In this document: positions 25,858 to 33,469 of the stretch, one piece after another
How the letters are laid out: each line of letters starts with the position of its first letter
Numbering within the stretch: the first letter of the stretch is position 1
Notes under the pieces: generated by a model
What the model was told of the DNA's origin: nothing
Databases searched by the model: none
What the model saw: only the letters and a program-made list of their open reading frames with translations
Assembly: GCF_024189295.1 (NCBI RefSeq)
Contig: NZ_JAIZEN010000022.1
Coordinates: forward strand, 1 to 44,427
DNA from: Halobacillus sp. A1
GTDB taxonomy: Bacteria; Bacillota; Bacilli; Bacillales; Halobacillaceae
Length of the DNA: 44,427 nt
Reading direction: 5' to 3'
Translations under genes and position numbers: made by a program

Positions 25858-25953
25858 ATGTCCTACGGATATGGCGGAGGCTTTGCCTTGCTCGTTGTGT
25901 TGTTCATTCTTTTGATCATTATTGGAGCTAGTTATGGTGGCTACGGTTATTAA
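25858..25953 (+). CDS. YjcZ-family sporulation peptide
   Basis: This 31-residue peptide starts MSYGYGGGFALLVVLFILLII and ends GGYGY. It has a Gly/Tyr-rich N-terminus, one membrane helix and a Gly/Tyr-rich end, the pattern of the YjcZ/YtzC-like small sporulation proteins of Bacillus. AAAAGGAGTGGTT lies upstream with good spacing to the second ATG (25858); the first ATG at 25854 is in another frame. A strong terminator follows, so it is a one-gene unit. A role in the spore coat or membrane is inferred from the family. Confidence 0.85.
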   Translation: MSYGYGGGFALLVVLFILLIIIGASYGGYGY

Positions 25954-25977
25954 TTAACCCCCTATTAGATCAATGAC

Positions 25978-26010
25978 TGTCCCCAAGGGATTTCCTTCGG
26001 GGACATTTTT
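25978..26010 (+). terminator. Terminator of the yjcZ-like gene
   Basis: TGTCCCC (25978-25984) pairs with GGGGACA (25999-26005), with further inner AAGG/CCTT pairing, then five T. Confidence 0.88.
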
Positions 26011-26093
26011 CTTTATTTTGAACTGCTCTTTTTTAATTGGACAACCTTCCGGCGTACAAATAACCCTCCAGACTAAACGGAAGGGTTAGTAAT

Positions 26094-27350
26094 CTAAGCA
26101 AAATGCCCACCGATTTTCTTGCTGCGTTCTGGCGTAATGCCTGCATCCGTAAAGCTGCTCGCTCTCAAAATCGCGGTCGACCCGTACTTGTCGCGAATCT
26201 CATCCATTACAATCCCTACATCCTTTTTCTTCGGCCGGTCATCGAATAATGTCAGCTGGGTAGCGATGTCTTCATCTAAATTCGTAAGGGTCACACTCGT
26301 TCTCCGTATTTTGCTTTCTCCATCATAAAACGTACGGAACAACCGCATGCATAAATGATACATATCCATTGTTATATTCGTCGGAAGATCCATGGACATC
26401 GATCGGCTGAACCCCCCTCCTCCTTCGCTTGAGTAGGAGACCGACAGATGAACAGTCCTTCCCGCTTGTTTATCTCTTCTTGCGCGCCGGCAGGCTTCTT
26501 CACATAAATCGAGGATGACCGTCGGCAATTCTTCGCCTGTGTAATCACGAAGAAGGGTGACGCCATGCCCGTAACCTTTCTGCTCGCTTTTAGTAAAATC
26601 TCCAAGGACAGGGCTTAAATCAACACCCCATGCGTGCCAGTGCAGCTGTTCACCAATGATTCCATAATGTTTTTTCATATATTTAAGCGGGTATTCGGCA
26701 AGCTGGCCGAGCCTTACAATTCCGAGTCTGTTCAAGTTGCGCATCATCCGCGAACCGATGCCCCAAATGTCTTCAATAGGAGTAGGCCACAATAACTTCT
26801 GTACATCTTCATATCGACACTCAGCTATCCCATCGGCAGCCTTTTTTGCATGGATATCCATAACGACTTTAGCTAAAAATTTGTTATCTCCGATGCCGAT
26901 GACACACTCGATGCCGAATTGGTCCCGGATATTATCCTGAATCATCCGGGCGATGTCAGACGGTGATCCATACAACTTTTCCAGGCCATCAATGGTCACC
27001 CACAACTCATCGACGGAATACACGTGAATCGCTTCAGGCGGTACATAGCTCATCATCATTTTGGTGATTTCTACAGACACCTCTAAATAATCACCCATAT
27101 GTGCTTGAGCAATGACAATATCGGGGTCGTTCGGCAATTCAAAGAAACGGCTGACATTACTTATTCCATGCTTTTTCTTTAAAGCGGGAGATGCAGCCAG
27201 CACAATGCTTCCACTTCGATTCGGATCGCCGACCACTGCCAGTAAAGCCGTTGTCGGATCCAGCCCCCGTCTCGTGCATTCTACACTTGCGTAAAAAGAA
27301 CGCATATCGATACACAGCACATCATGCCGAGGATAACTTGAATAATCCAT
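26094..27350 (-). CDS. Y-family DNA polymerase (PolY2/UvrX-like)
   Basis: A 418-residue translesion DNA polymerase of the UvrX/YqjW group, which copies damaged DNA with low fidelity. The N-terminal palm shows CIDMRSFYASVECTRRGLDP with a metal Asp, and YSVDELWVTIDGL with the second acidic pair (Asp-Glu). The helix-hairpin-helix-like thumb (IEDIWGIGSRMMRNLNRLGI) and a C-terminal little finger follow. The ATG at 27350 is chosen because GGAGTGGTGAAA precedes it; GTG 27359 sits on that site. A LexA box overlaps its promoter, so it should be SOS induced, as yqjW is in B. subtilis. Confidence 0.9.
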   Translation of the reverse strand: MDYSSYPRHDVLCIDMRSFYASVECTRRGLDPTTALLAVVGDPNRSGSIVLAASPALKKKHGISNVSRFFELPNDPDIVIAQAHMGDYLEVSVEITKMMMSYVPPEAIHVYSVDELWVTIDGLEKLYGSPSDIARMIQDNIRDQFGIECVIGIGDNKFLAKVVMDIHAKKAADGIAECRYEDVQKLLWPTPIEDIWGIGSRMMRNLNRLGIVRLGQLAEYPLKYMKKHYGIIGEQLHWHAWGVDLSPVLGDFTKSEQKGYGHGVTLLRDYTGEELPTVILDLCEEACRRARRDKQAGRTVHLSVSYSSEGGGGFSRSMSMDLPTNITMDMYHLCMRLFRTFYDGESKIRRTSVTLTNLDEDIATQLTLFDDRPKKKDVGIVMDEIRDKYGSTAILRASSFTDAGITPERSKKIGGHFA

Positions 27351-27368
27351 TTTCACCACTCCAAATTA

Positions 27369-27412
27369 CGAACGTTTGTTCTTATTATACCCGGTAACCT
27401 CTCTTCTGAAAA
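27369..27412 (-). promoter_or_regulatory. SOS promoter with LexA box
   Basis: On the minus strand TATAAT (27389-27384) has a possible TTTTCA -35 box 17 bp upstream. AGAACAAACGTTCG (27382-27369) matches the Gram-positive LexA/DinR box CGAACNNNNGTTCG in its perfect GAAC-N4-GTTC core. It begins 2 bp after the -10 box, an ideal repressor position. Confidence 0.85.
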
Positions 27413-27515
27413 GTGACGATTTTATCCAAATAAGGAAAGACCATAAATCCCGCCGTACTTCCCGCAGTATCGAAGGATTTTGTACAGATTCATTCCCCGC
27501 TAAAGAAAAAATCTA

Positions 27516-27567
27516 TTGCCAACCCCTATGTAATCATTTATGATATGAATCAGCGAAAACGTTTGCA
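27516..27567 (+). promoter_or_regulatory. Promoter and LacI-type operator of the maltose-type unit
   Basis: TTGCCA (27516-27521) and TATGAT (27539-27544) are 17 bp apart. CGAAAACGTTTGCA (27554-27567) just after the -10 box is a palindrome centred on ACGT, like operators of LacI/GalR-family repressors (MalR or CcpA). The leader from here to 27681 shows no other structure. Confidence 0.65.
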
Positions 27568-27681
27568 TAAGTTAGTGTTTTTATTACAAAATCCCTTCAC
27601 CATTAACTTGAAAGGCAAGCGGTTCATGAACCTAAAGCGGACGTGGCAAATTCAAAAATCAGAAAAGCAGGAGCTAAACAA

Positions 27682-28470
27682 ATGAGATTGTTAACGTTGA
27701 ATGTGCACGCATGGCAGGAAGAAAACCAACTAGAAAAAATCCTCCGTCTTGCTGAAGTCATCCACGAAAAACGATATGATGTCATTGCTCTTCAAGAGGT
27801 AAACCAGCATCAAGACAGTCCTTTGGCTTATAAAGACATCAAGCAGGATAATTACGAGCTTGTACTTCTTGAAAAGCTGAGGGAGCTTGGCAGTGATGAT
27901 TATGAACTTCACTGGGATATCTCTCATATAGGTTACGAAGTGTATGAAGAGGGTATTGCTTTGTTAACGCGTCACCCCGTTGATCAAGTGCACAAGTTTT
28001 ATATTACGTCATCAAATCGTATTGATTTTTGGAAATCAAGAAAAATTGTCGGAGCTACTTTAACTATCGACGGCTCCTCTCTTTCTTTTTATTCTTGTCA
28101 TTTAGGGTGGTGGAGCGATGCTGATGAACCTTACGAACGGCAAATCAACCAGTTAGTGCAAACAGCCTCCTCCCCTGCTTTTTTAATGGGAGATTTCAAT
28201 GCTGCGGACAGCCAGAGGAACGAAGGATATGATTATTTAAAAAGCAAAGGATTTCAGGATACTCATGAAACAGCCCATAAAACTTTTGGTTCATGTACAA
28301 TAGAAGGAAAGATTGCCGGGTGGGACAAAAATTCATCCGTTTTGAAGATCGACCATATTTTCACAAACGACCAGGTTGATGTCAGTCAATCTTCCGTCAT
28401 TTTTAATGGAAAGTATGAGCCTGTCGTGTCGGACCATTATGGTTTAGAAATCGAATGCTATAAAAAGTGA
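27682..28470 (+). CDS. Endonuclease/exonuclease/phosphatase-fold hydrolase
   Basis: A 262-residue metal-dependent hydrolase with the EEP fold shared by exonuclease III, DNase I and sphingomyelinases. Key segments: LLTLNVHAWQEEN (Asn ligand), DVIALQEVNQ (metal Glu), FYSCHLGWW (catalytic His), LMGDFNAA (Asp/Asn), and KIDHIFTND plus VSDHYGLEIE at the C-terminus. No signal peptide is seen. The ATG at 27682 follows CAGGAG; the frame extends to 27643 without support. It precedes the alpha-glucosidase gene, whose ribosome site overlaps its stop, so the two are coupled. The substrate (nucleic acid, phosphodiester or phosphosugar) cannot be told. Confidence 0.82.
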   Translation: MRLLTLNVHAWQEENQLEKILRLAEVIHEKRYDVIALQEVNQHQDSPLAYKDIKQDNYELVLLEKLRELGSDDYELHWDISHIGYEVYEEGIALLTRHPVDQVHKFYITSSNRIDFWKSRKIVGATLTIDGSSLSFYSCHLGWWSDADEPYERQINQLVQTASSPAFLMGDFNAADSQRNEGYDYLKSKGFQDTHETAHKTFGSCTIEGKIAGWDKNSSVLKIDHIFTNDQVDVSQSSVIFNGKYEPVVSDHYGLEIECYKK

Positions 28471-28480
28471 GGTAATGATA

Positions 28481-30136
28481 TTGGAAAAAGTTTGGTGGAA
28501 AGAAGCTGTCGGTTACCAGGTATATCCAAGAAGTTTCCAGGATTCTGATGGAGACGGCATTGGAGATTTACAAGGTATGATTGAACGTTTAGATTACTTA
28601 AAAGATCTCGGCATCGACTTTATCTGGATCTGTCCTATGTATAAGTCACCTAAAGATGATAACGGCTATGACATTTCAGATTATCAGGATATTTTAGAAG
28701 AATTCGGGACAATGGAAGATTTCGATCAGCTGTTGAAAGAAGTGCATAAGCGTGACATGAAACTGATCATCGATCTCGTCCTTAACCACACGAGTGACGA
28801 ACACCCATGGTTCATCGAATCTCGTTCGTCTAAGGATAACCCTAAACGAGATTGGTACATTTGGCGGGATGGGAAAAACGGCAAAGAACCAAATAACTGG
28901 GAAAGTATTTTCGAAGGGTCTGCCTGGGAATATGATAAGAAAACGGAGCAGTATTATCTCCACCTTTTTTCTAAAAAGCAGCCCGATTTGAACTGGGAAA
29001 ATGCAGAGGTTCGCCAGGTCCTTTACGATACTGTCAATTGGTGGCTCGATAAAGGCATTGACGGCTTCCGGATCGACGCCATCAGCCACATTAAAAAACG
29101 CGCCGGGTTTCCTGATCTTCCAAATCCTAATGATAAACCATATGTTACTTCCTTTGAAATGCATATGAACCAGGAAGGTATCCATGAATTTTTACAAGAA
29201 TTCAAGGACGAAACCTATGGCAAATACGATGCTTTAACGATCGGAGAAGCTAACGGTGTAAGTGCGGAAGAAGCGGACCAGTGGGTCGGGGATCAAGGAA
29301 AAATGGATATGGTCTTTCAATTTGAGCATCTGGACCTCTGGGATCAAGACGCGGAACAGCAACTCGATGTGATAGGATTGAAAAAAGCGCTCACCCGATG
29401 GCAGAAAGCGCTCGAAGGCGACGGCTGGAATGCTTTGTTCGTGGAGAATCATGATAAAGCACGCGTCGTTTCCACATGGGGAGATGATGAAGAGTATTGG
29501 TATGAGAGCGCCACTTCTTTAGCCACCATGTACTTTCTTATGCAGGGAACTCCTTTCATTTACCAGGGGCAGGAAATCGGCATGACGAACATTGAACTCC
29601 CATCCATTGAAGATTATGACGATGTCGCCGCAAAGAACCTTTACGCCACAAAAAAAGCTGAAGGAATGGCGCACGATGAAATTATGTCTATTCTATGGAC
29701 GACGTCCCGCGATAACAGTCGGACCCCTATGCAGTGGAGTGATAAAGCGCAGGCCGGATTCACTACCGGGAAACCGTGGATGAAGATTAATCCGAATTAC
29801 GAGCAGGTTAATGTCGCTCGGCAGCAGAAAGAGAATGATTCCATTCTGGCCCATTACAAACGATTGATCCAGTTGAAAAAAGACTATGAACTGTTCACGT
29901 ATGGTCCTTATGATCTGTTGATGCCTGAGGATCTGCAAATTTATGCTTATACTCGTACGTATGAAGGAAAAACTGCTCTTATCATTACGAACTTAACAGA
30001 CGTAGAAGCTACTTTTACGAGTGATTACACGCTGAAACAAGATCAGCTTCTGTTAGCTAACAAAAAGCTTTCAGACGAAAAAGATACGAAGACCCTTCAC
30101 CTTGCACCATATGAAGCCCGCGTCTATCTCTTTTAA
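28481..30136 (+). CDS. malL: GH13 alpha-glucosidase (MalL-like)
   Basis: A 551-residue cytoplasmic glucosidase of the oligo-1,6-glucosidase/alpha-glucosidase group. The four GH13 regions are clear: DLVLNHTSDEHPWF, GFRIDAISHI with nucleophile Asp199, TIGEANG with acid/base Glu256, and VENHDKAR with Asp325. SDGDGIGDLQGM is the calcium-loop-like segment near the start. The residue after the nucleophile is Ala, while strict isomaltases usually have Val, so alpha-1,4 (maltose) activity is more likely. The TTG at 28481 lies 7 nt after GAGGT; ATG 28475 is only 2 nt from it. Regulation is probably through the LacI-type operator at 27554. Confidence 0.93.
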   Translation: MEKVWWKEAVGYQVYPRSFQDSDGDGIGDLQGMIERLDYLKDLGIDFIWICPMYKSPKDDNGYDISDYQDILEEFGTMEDFDQLLKEVHKRDMKLIIDLVLNHTSDEHPWFIESRSSKDNPKRDWYIWRDGKNGKEPNNWESIFEGSAWEYDKKTEQYYLHLFSKKQPDLNWENAEVRQVLYDTVNWWLDKGIDGFRIDAISHIKKRAGFPDLPNPNDKPYVTSFEMHMNQEGIHEFLQEFKDETYGKYDALTIGEANGVSAEEADQWVGDQGKMDMVFQFEHLDLWDQDAEQQLDVIGLKKALTRWQKALEGDGWNALFVENHDKARVVSTWGDDEEYWYESATSLATMYFLMQGTPFIYQGQEIGMTNIELPSIEDYDDVAAKNLYATKKAEGMAHDEIMSILWTTSRDNSRTPMQWSDKAQAGFTTGKPWMKINPNYEQVNVARQQKENDSILAHYKRLIQLKKDYELFTYGPYDLLMPEDLQIYAYTRTYEGKTALIITNLTDVEATFTSDYTLKQDQLLLANKKLSDEKDTKTLHLAPYEARVYLF

Positions 30137-30144
30137 TATGATGA

Positions 30145-30194
30145 AGCTGGCCCAAAAGTCTAGGAAATTAGACTTTTGGGCCAGCTCTTTTTTT
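30145..30194 (+). terminator. Terminator of the maltose-type unit
   Basis: Perfect 18-bp stem AGCTGGCCCAAAAGTCTA / TAGACTTTTGGGCCAGCT (30145-30162 with 30169-30186), followed by a T run. Confidence 0.95.
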
Positions 30195-30299
30195 CTAAAC
30201 AAGGTCTATAAAACCTTCCTAAACTGGAAGGTATGTTCCGTTCTTCGTGTTTTCTTTATCTCTGGCAGCTCAGTCCAGTCCATACGCCGCTGAACGAAG

Positions 30300-30452
30300 C
30301 GCTTCCGCTTTTATAAAAGGAGTCTCGCAATGTCCAGGATCTTCTTCAAGTTTGTGGTGGGCGAAGCCCGAGGAAGCTTGCCAGGTCCCCCGCAGGAAAG
30401 CGAGTTGTTTCCCAACCACCCCTATGTTTTATACAGTAACGAACCCAATTTT
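30300..30452 (-). repeat. Dispersed structured repeat copy
   Basis: Read on the minus strand: GGGTTCGTTACTGTATAAAA, GGGGTGGTTGGGAAACAAC, CGCTTTCCTGCGGG, a GGCAAGCTTCC-type inner part, GGGCTTCGCCC apical hairpin, then GCGAGACTCC. It lies between the convergent alpha-glucosidase and osmC genes. The core is rearranged relative to the other copies. Confidence 0.65.
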
Positions 30453-30514
30453 ATCGGTGTCGAATATTGAACGGTCCTGCCCCTATCATCAATGCTTCGA
30501 GACAGACCTTTGCC

Positions 30515-30964
30515 TTACTGGATACCGGTTTCCGCTTGCAATTCCAGTTCAACGTTACCGGCGATTGCTTTTGAAATCATACAGCTAGATTCCGCTTGTT
30601 TCACTAATTTATCGAGACGCTGAAGCTGCTTTTCATCCGCCTCATTCGTTAGAAAAATTTTCGGCTTATGAATGATTTTTTTGTACGTAAAGACCCCTTC
30701 TGTCACGTCGACAATCCCTTCTGAGTCCATACTCATCTCAGCCAGCGGCAGACGCGCCCGCTCAATTAAAGCACCCAGGCTGATAATGTAGCAAGTCGCT
30801 GCAGCTCCTAACAGCATTTCATCAGGGTTCGTGCCGATATCAGGTCCATCCATTTCCTTCGGGATAGATATTTTTGTCTTCAATTTATCTGACTCGATAT
30901 AGCCGACTTCGTTGCGTCCGCCCGGCCAGTCAGCTTTCAAATGAAAGTGGTGTAACGTCATCAT
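30515..30964 (-). CDS. OsmC-family thiol peroxidase-like protein
   Basis: A 149-residue OsmC/Ohr-family protein. These reduce organic hydroperoxides through two cysteines, seen here in LGAAATCYIISLGAL and KQAESSCMISKAI. TNPDEMLLGA is the family's conserved helix start. The substrate range is uncertain, and this branch lacks direct characterisation. GGAGTGATCA precedes the ATG at 30964. It is a single minus-strand gene 62 bp downstream of the GNAT/membrane protein group. Confidence 0.87.
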   Translation of the reverse strand: MMTLHHFHLKADWPGGRNEVGYIESDKLKTKISIPKEMDGPDIGTNPDEMLLGAAATCYIISLGALIERARLPLAEMSMDSEGIVDVTEGVFTYKKIIHKPKIFLTNEADEKQLQRLDKLVKQAESSCMISKAIAGNVELELQAETGIQ

Positions 30965-31026
30965 TGATCACTCCTTCACCGCCTATTGTAAAACAAATGA
31001 AGATCCGTGTATAAACGATTTGCTTT

Positions 31027-31485
31027 TCATCTAACCACTTTCTCCATTTTCAAAAATGCGTGCGACGCCCCATTCGTTTTTTGCTGGTACGTATGGACTG
31101 GTACAAACCCTGTCCGCTCATAAACGGCAATCGCCCGTTTATTGAAAACAGCGACAGCTAAGGAAATTCTTGAAAACATCAACTCTTTGGAAAGTGCATC
31201 CAGCCCTTCACGGATAAATGATTCCCCCAGCCCTTTTCCTGTCCACTCAGGATGCATTCCGAGACCAATGCTGATTGTTTCCTCATCCCCCTTATATACA
31301 CTGAAAAAGCCCATCAAATCGTCACCTTCATATACACTGTATGTATAAGGACTGCGCGTCTCCTCATGGATGAATTCTTCATAATCTTCAGGATCCGCTT
31401 TCATATCATAAAAGCTATACTCTCCTTCGTATTGCCATTCGGAAATTTCCTCAGCTTCCTTCTGGGTTATCCGTTTCAGTTCCAT
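31027..31485 (-). CDS. GNAT-family N-acetyltransferase
   Basis: A 152-residue acetyltransferase with one GNAT domain. The acetyl-CoA loop is GMHPEWTGKGLGESFIREGL, and AVFNKRAIAVYERTGFVPV is the C-terminal motif, as in RimI-like enzymes. The substrate is unknown. GAGGTGGAAAA precedes the ATG. It overlaps the 3' end of the upstream membrane-protein gene by 35 bp, so the two are coupled. Confidence 0.88.
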   Translation of the reverse strand: MELKRITQKEAEEISEWQYEGEYSFYDMKADPEDYEEFIHEETRSPYTYSVYEGDDLMGFFSVYKGDEETISIGLGMHPEWTGKGLGESFIREGLDALSKELMFSRISLAVAVFNKRAIAVYERTGFVPVHTYQQKTNGASHAFLKMEKVVR

Positions 31486-32101
31486 TTTTCCACCTCTGAT
31501 TTCTAGTCATTCCGATATACAATAAGATGCCGATAACAGGTAGTAAACCGAGCCACGGTGTGACCGATATATTTCTTTTCTCAGCATCCCAATGAAGGGC
31601 ATAAACACTTAGGCCTGTCAGCACAAAAAAGTCAATGGTCATCACATGAACAAACGAGGATTCCATAAACGCCCTGGAGTATAATCCATAATCTCCAGAG
31701 ATGACGCCATAAAGTACTAAACCTATGACCCCAAGACCCAAAATGCCGAGTAAAACAGGATGCTGCACTGCTGCAATTACTTTTTTCGGAAAACGTAAGG
31801 GACGGCTCGGTATACCCGTCACCCAGGCGAAATAAGGCATAAGCGCAAATGCACCGAGTCCAAATGATGCCAGTGCGAAGATCATCGCCGGCCACTTATG
31901 TTCATCATTACGTATTAACAATATCGTAAAAGCAATTGGGAACATCCCAAGCATGGAAAAAACCGACAGGAGCAAGGGATCTGGATCGTCCATCGTAATA
32001 AGCTGGCGTAAATATCCTGGATCGTCTGAAGGGGCAAGAAACATTGCATACCCGATGAATGCAACCCACGCCCACATAAGAAAAGCTCCACGCTTACTCA
32101 T
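31451..32101 (-). CDS. Membrane protein, unknown function
   Basis: A 216-residue protein with about six hydrophobic segments (8-24, 42-62, 70-92, 110-134, 145-166, 180-197) and a polar C-terminus. WAWVAFIGYAMFLAPSDDPGYL at the start and PYFAWVTGIPSRPLRFPKK in the middle may identify a family, but I cannot name it. The ATG at 32101 overlaps the end of the SE1561-type gene by 8 bp, and its own end overlaps the GNAT gene, giving a tight three-gene operon. Confidence 0.8.
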   Translation of the reverse strand: MSKRGAFLMWAWVAFIGYAMFLAPSDDPGYLRQLITMDDPDPLLLSVFSMLGMFPIAFTILLIRNDEHKWPAMIFALASFGLGAFALMPYFAWVTGIPSRPLRFPKKVIAAVQHPVLLGILGLGVIGLVLYGVISGDYGLYSRAFMESSFVHVMTIDFFVLTGLSVYALHWDAEKRNISVTPWLGLLPVIGILLYIGMTRNQRWKNGTETDNPEGS

Positions 32102-32288
32102 CTTTCTGCCAGTCCTGTTTAAATCTTGCCATCTTCAGTTGCAGCTGTTCAATCATTTCAAGTACACGGTTGTAGTCCTCCATATCCATATGATCTGGGT
32201 CCATGGAAGAAACCACCTCATTCAACATTTGAATCCTGTTTTTCACATAACGAAATTGATCCACCTTATTATCAACAGCTTTTCCCAT
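32094..32288 (-). CDS. SE1561-family small protein
   Basis: A 64-residue, highly charged helical protein (MGKAVDNKVDQFRYVKNRIQ, then LEMIEQLQLKMARFKQDW), matching the SE1561 family found in staphylococci and bacilli. The function is unknown. GAGGAGGGATTGT precedes the ATG. It is the first gene of a three-gene minus-strand unit. Confidence 0.85.
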   Translation of the reverse strand: MGKAVDNKVDQFRYVKNRIQMLNEVVSSMDPDHMDMEDYNRVLEMIEQLQLKMARFKQDWQKDE

Positions 32289-32373
32289 ACAATCCCTCCT
32301 CTATTCTTTAAATACCCATATAGTTGACTATAACAAACTATATAATGTAAACGCGCGTACCATTGAAAAAGAT

Positions 32374-32406
32374 CAAAAAAGCCGCAGGAGAAATATCCTG
32401 CGGCTG
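32374..32406 (-). terminator. Terminator of terC
   Basis: Perfect 10-bp stem AGCCGCAGGA/TCCTGCGGCT (32380-32389 with 32396-32405), followed by six T on the minus strand, 5 bp from the terC stop. Confidence 0.92.
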
Positions 32407-32410
32407 ACCA

Positions 32411-33187
32411 TTATGCTTTTTTCACTTTTTTCTTTCCTGATAAAAACCAACCAGCAAGGGCTATACCTACGAGCACGGTATAGAAGGTGATTTTCCAAGC
32501 GGTCGAATGTGCAAAGTGTTCATCTAAAATCTGGATGCTTGGGTGAGCTAAAGTATACACTAAAAGCTTAATCCCTACCCATCCTACAATGACAAAAGCT
32601 GCAATTTCTAAACCGGGGCGTGATTGCAGCAAGTTCACGAAGACGTTAGCTGCAAAACGCATGATAATAATTCCGATCATCCCTCCTGTTAATATAACAG
32701 CAAACTGACCACCATCGAGACTTCCTACATTCGGAAGAGGTGTTGCTGGCAATACCACAGCTAGAGCAACGGCAGCTAAAATGGAATCTACTGCAAAAGC
32801 TAAATCCGCTAACTCTACTTTGACTACAGTCATCCAAAAGCTTGACCCTTCTCCTTCTGGCTCCTTTTCCCCTCCAGATTCCTCATCTTTGCCGTTCTTT
32901 GCTCGCCATTTATCAAATAAATGTTTCCCTGAAATGAATAATAAGTACGCTGCCCCTAAAGCTTGAACTTGCCAAACGTCGACTAAGAAGGAAATGACGA
33001 ATAACGAAGCAAACCTGAGCACAAAAGCCCCTAATAATCCATAAAATAATGCCTTCTTCCGTTGATCTTCAGGTAAATGCTTTACCATAATCGCTAACAC
33101 AAGGGCGTTATCCGCTGCAAGTATCCCTTCTAAACCGACGAGTACGATCAGTACCCAGCCGTACTCAATCAATAATTGCGCATCCAT
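32411..33187 (-). CDS. TerC-family membrane protein (manganese-linked)
   Basis: A 258-residue TerC/Alx-family protein, of the group including B. subtilis YkoY and YceF. These are linked to manganese export and to metallating exported enzymes. Conserved helices carry GLEGILAADNALVLAIMVKHLP and ELADLAFAVDSILAAVAL with acidic metal-site residues. About seven membrane segments and an acidic cytoplasmic loop (about 103-122) are seen. The ATG at 33187 is 9 nt from AAGGAG; ATG 33193 is only 3 nt away and 33235 lies in the terminator. A yybP-ykoY manganese riboswitch with two terminators precedes it. Confidence 0.92.
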   Translation of the reverse strand: MDAQLLIEYGWVLIVLVGLEGILAADNALVLAIMVKHLPEDQRKKALFYGLLGAFVLRFASLFVISFLVDVWQVQALGAAYLLFISGKHLFDKWRAKNGKDEESGGEKEPEGEGSSFWMTVVKVELADLAFAVDSILAAVALAVVLPATPLPNVGSLDGGQFAVILTGGMIGIIIMRFAANVFVNLLQSRPGLEIAAFVIVGWVGIKLLVYTLAHPSIQILDEHFAHSTAWKITFYTVLVGIALAGWFLSGKKKVKKA

Positions 33188-33205
33188 CTGCATTCTCTCC
33201 TTTTC

Positions 33206-33242
33206 AAAAAAAAAATGATCTCTGCCGACAGGCAAAGATCAT
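33206..33242 (-). terminator. Second leader terminator of terC
   Basis: On the minus strand ATGATCTTTGCC pairs with GGCAGAGATCAT (12 bp, one G-T) around TGTC, followed by nine T. It begins directly after the T run of the riboswitch terminator and ends just before the terC ribosome site. Confidence 0.85.
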
Positions 33243-33280
33243 AAAAAAACAGACCTTTACCCTCGCGTGGGTAAAGGTCT
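33243..33280 (-). terminator. Riboswitch terminator of terC
   Basis: Perfect 12-bp stem AGACCTTTACCC/GGGTAAAGGTCT (33269-33280 with 33251-33262), followed by seven T. Its 5' half contains the 3' strand of the riboswitch closing stem, so metal binding should prevent its formation. Confidence 0.9.
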
Positions 33281-33360
33281 CGCTAACAACGTCCGTTGCC
33301 AATAAAGCCGGGGATCGCTCCCGTAATGACGACTTTACTGTACAGCTACTCCCCTTTAGG
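33269..33360 (-). promoter_or_regulatory. yybP-ykoY manganese riboswitch
   Basis: The minus strand reads TAAAGGGGAGTAGCTG, GTCGTCATTACGGGAGCGAT, CCCCGGCTTTATTGGCAACG, GACGTTGTTAGCGAGACCTT, the classic yybP-ykoY core. P1 is TAAAGG (33353-33358) with CCTTTA. It senses Mn2+ and turns the downstream gene on. Confidence 0.95.
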
Positions 33361-33380
33361 AAATACCATATTCTTCTTTC

Positions 33381-33408
33381 ATCATAGCATGGGATCGTTA
33401 TTTGTCAA
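33381..33408 (-). promoter_or_regulatory. Promoter of the terC riboswitch transcript
   Basis: On the minus strand TTGACA (33408-33403) and TATGAT (33386-33381), 16 bp apart, lie about 20 bp upstream of the riboswitch. Confidence 0.8.
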
Positions 33409-33469
33409 TTCAATTTATAAACCCTTACCACCCTCATTATGTGAATGGGGAACATCCTCTATACGTAAA

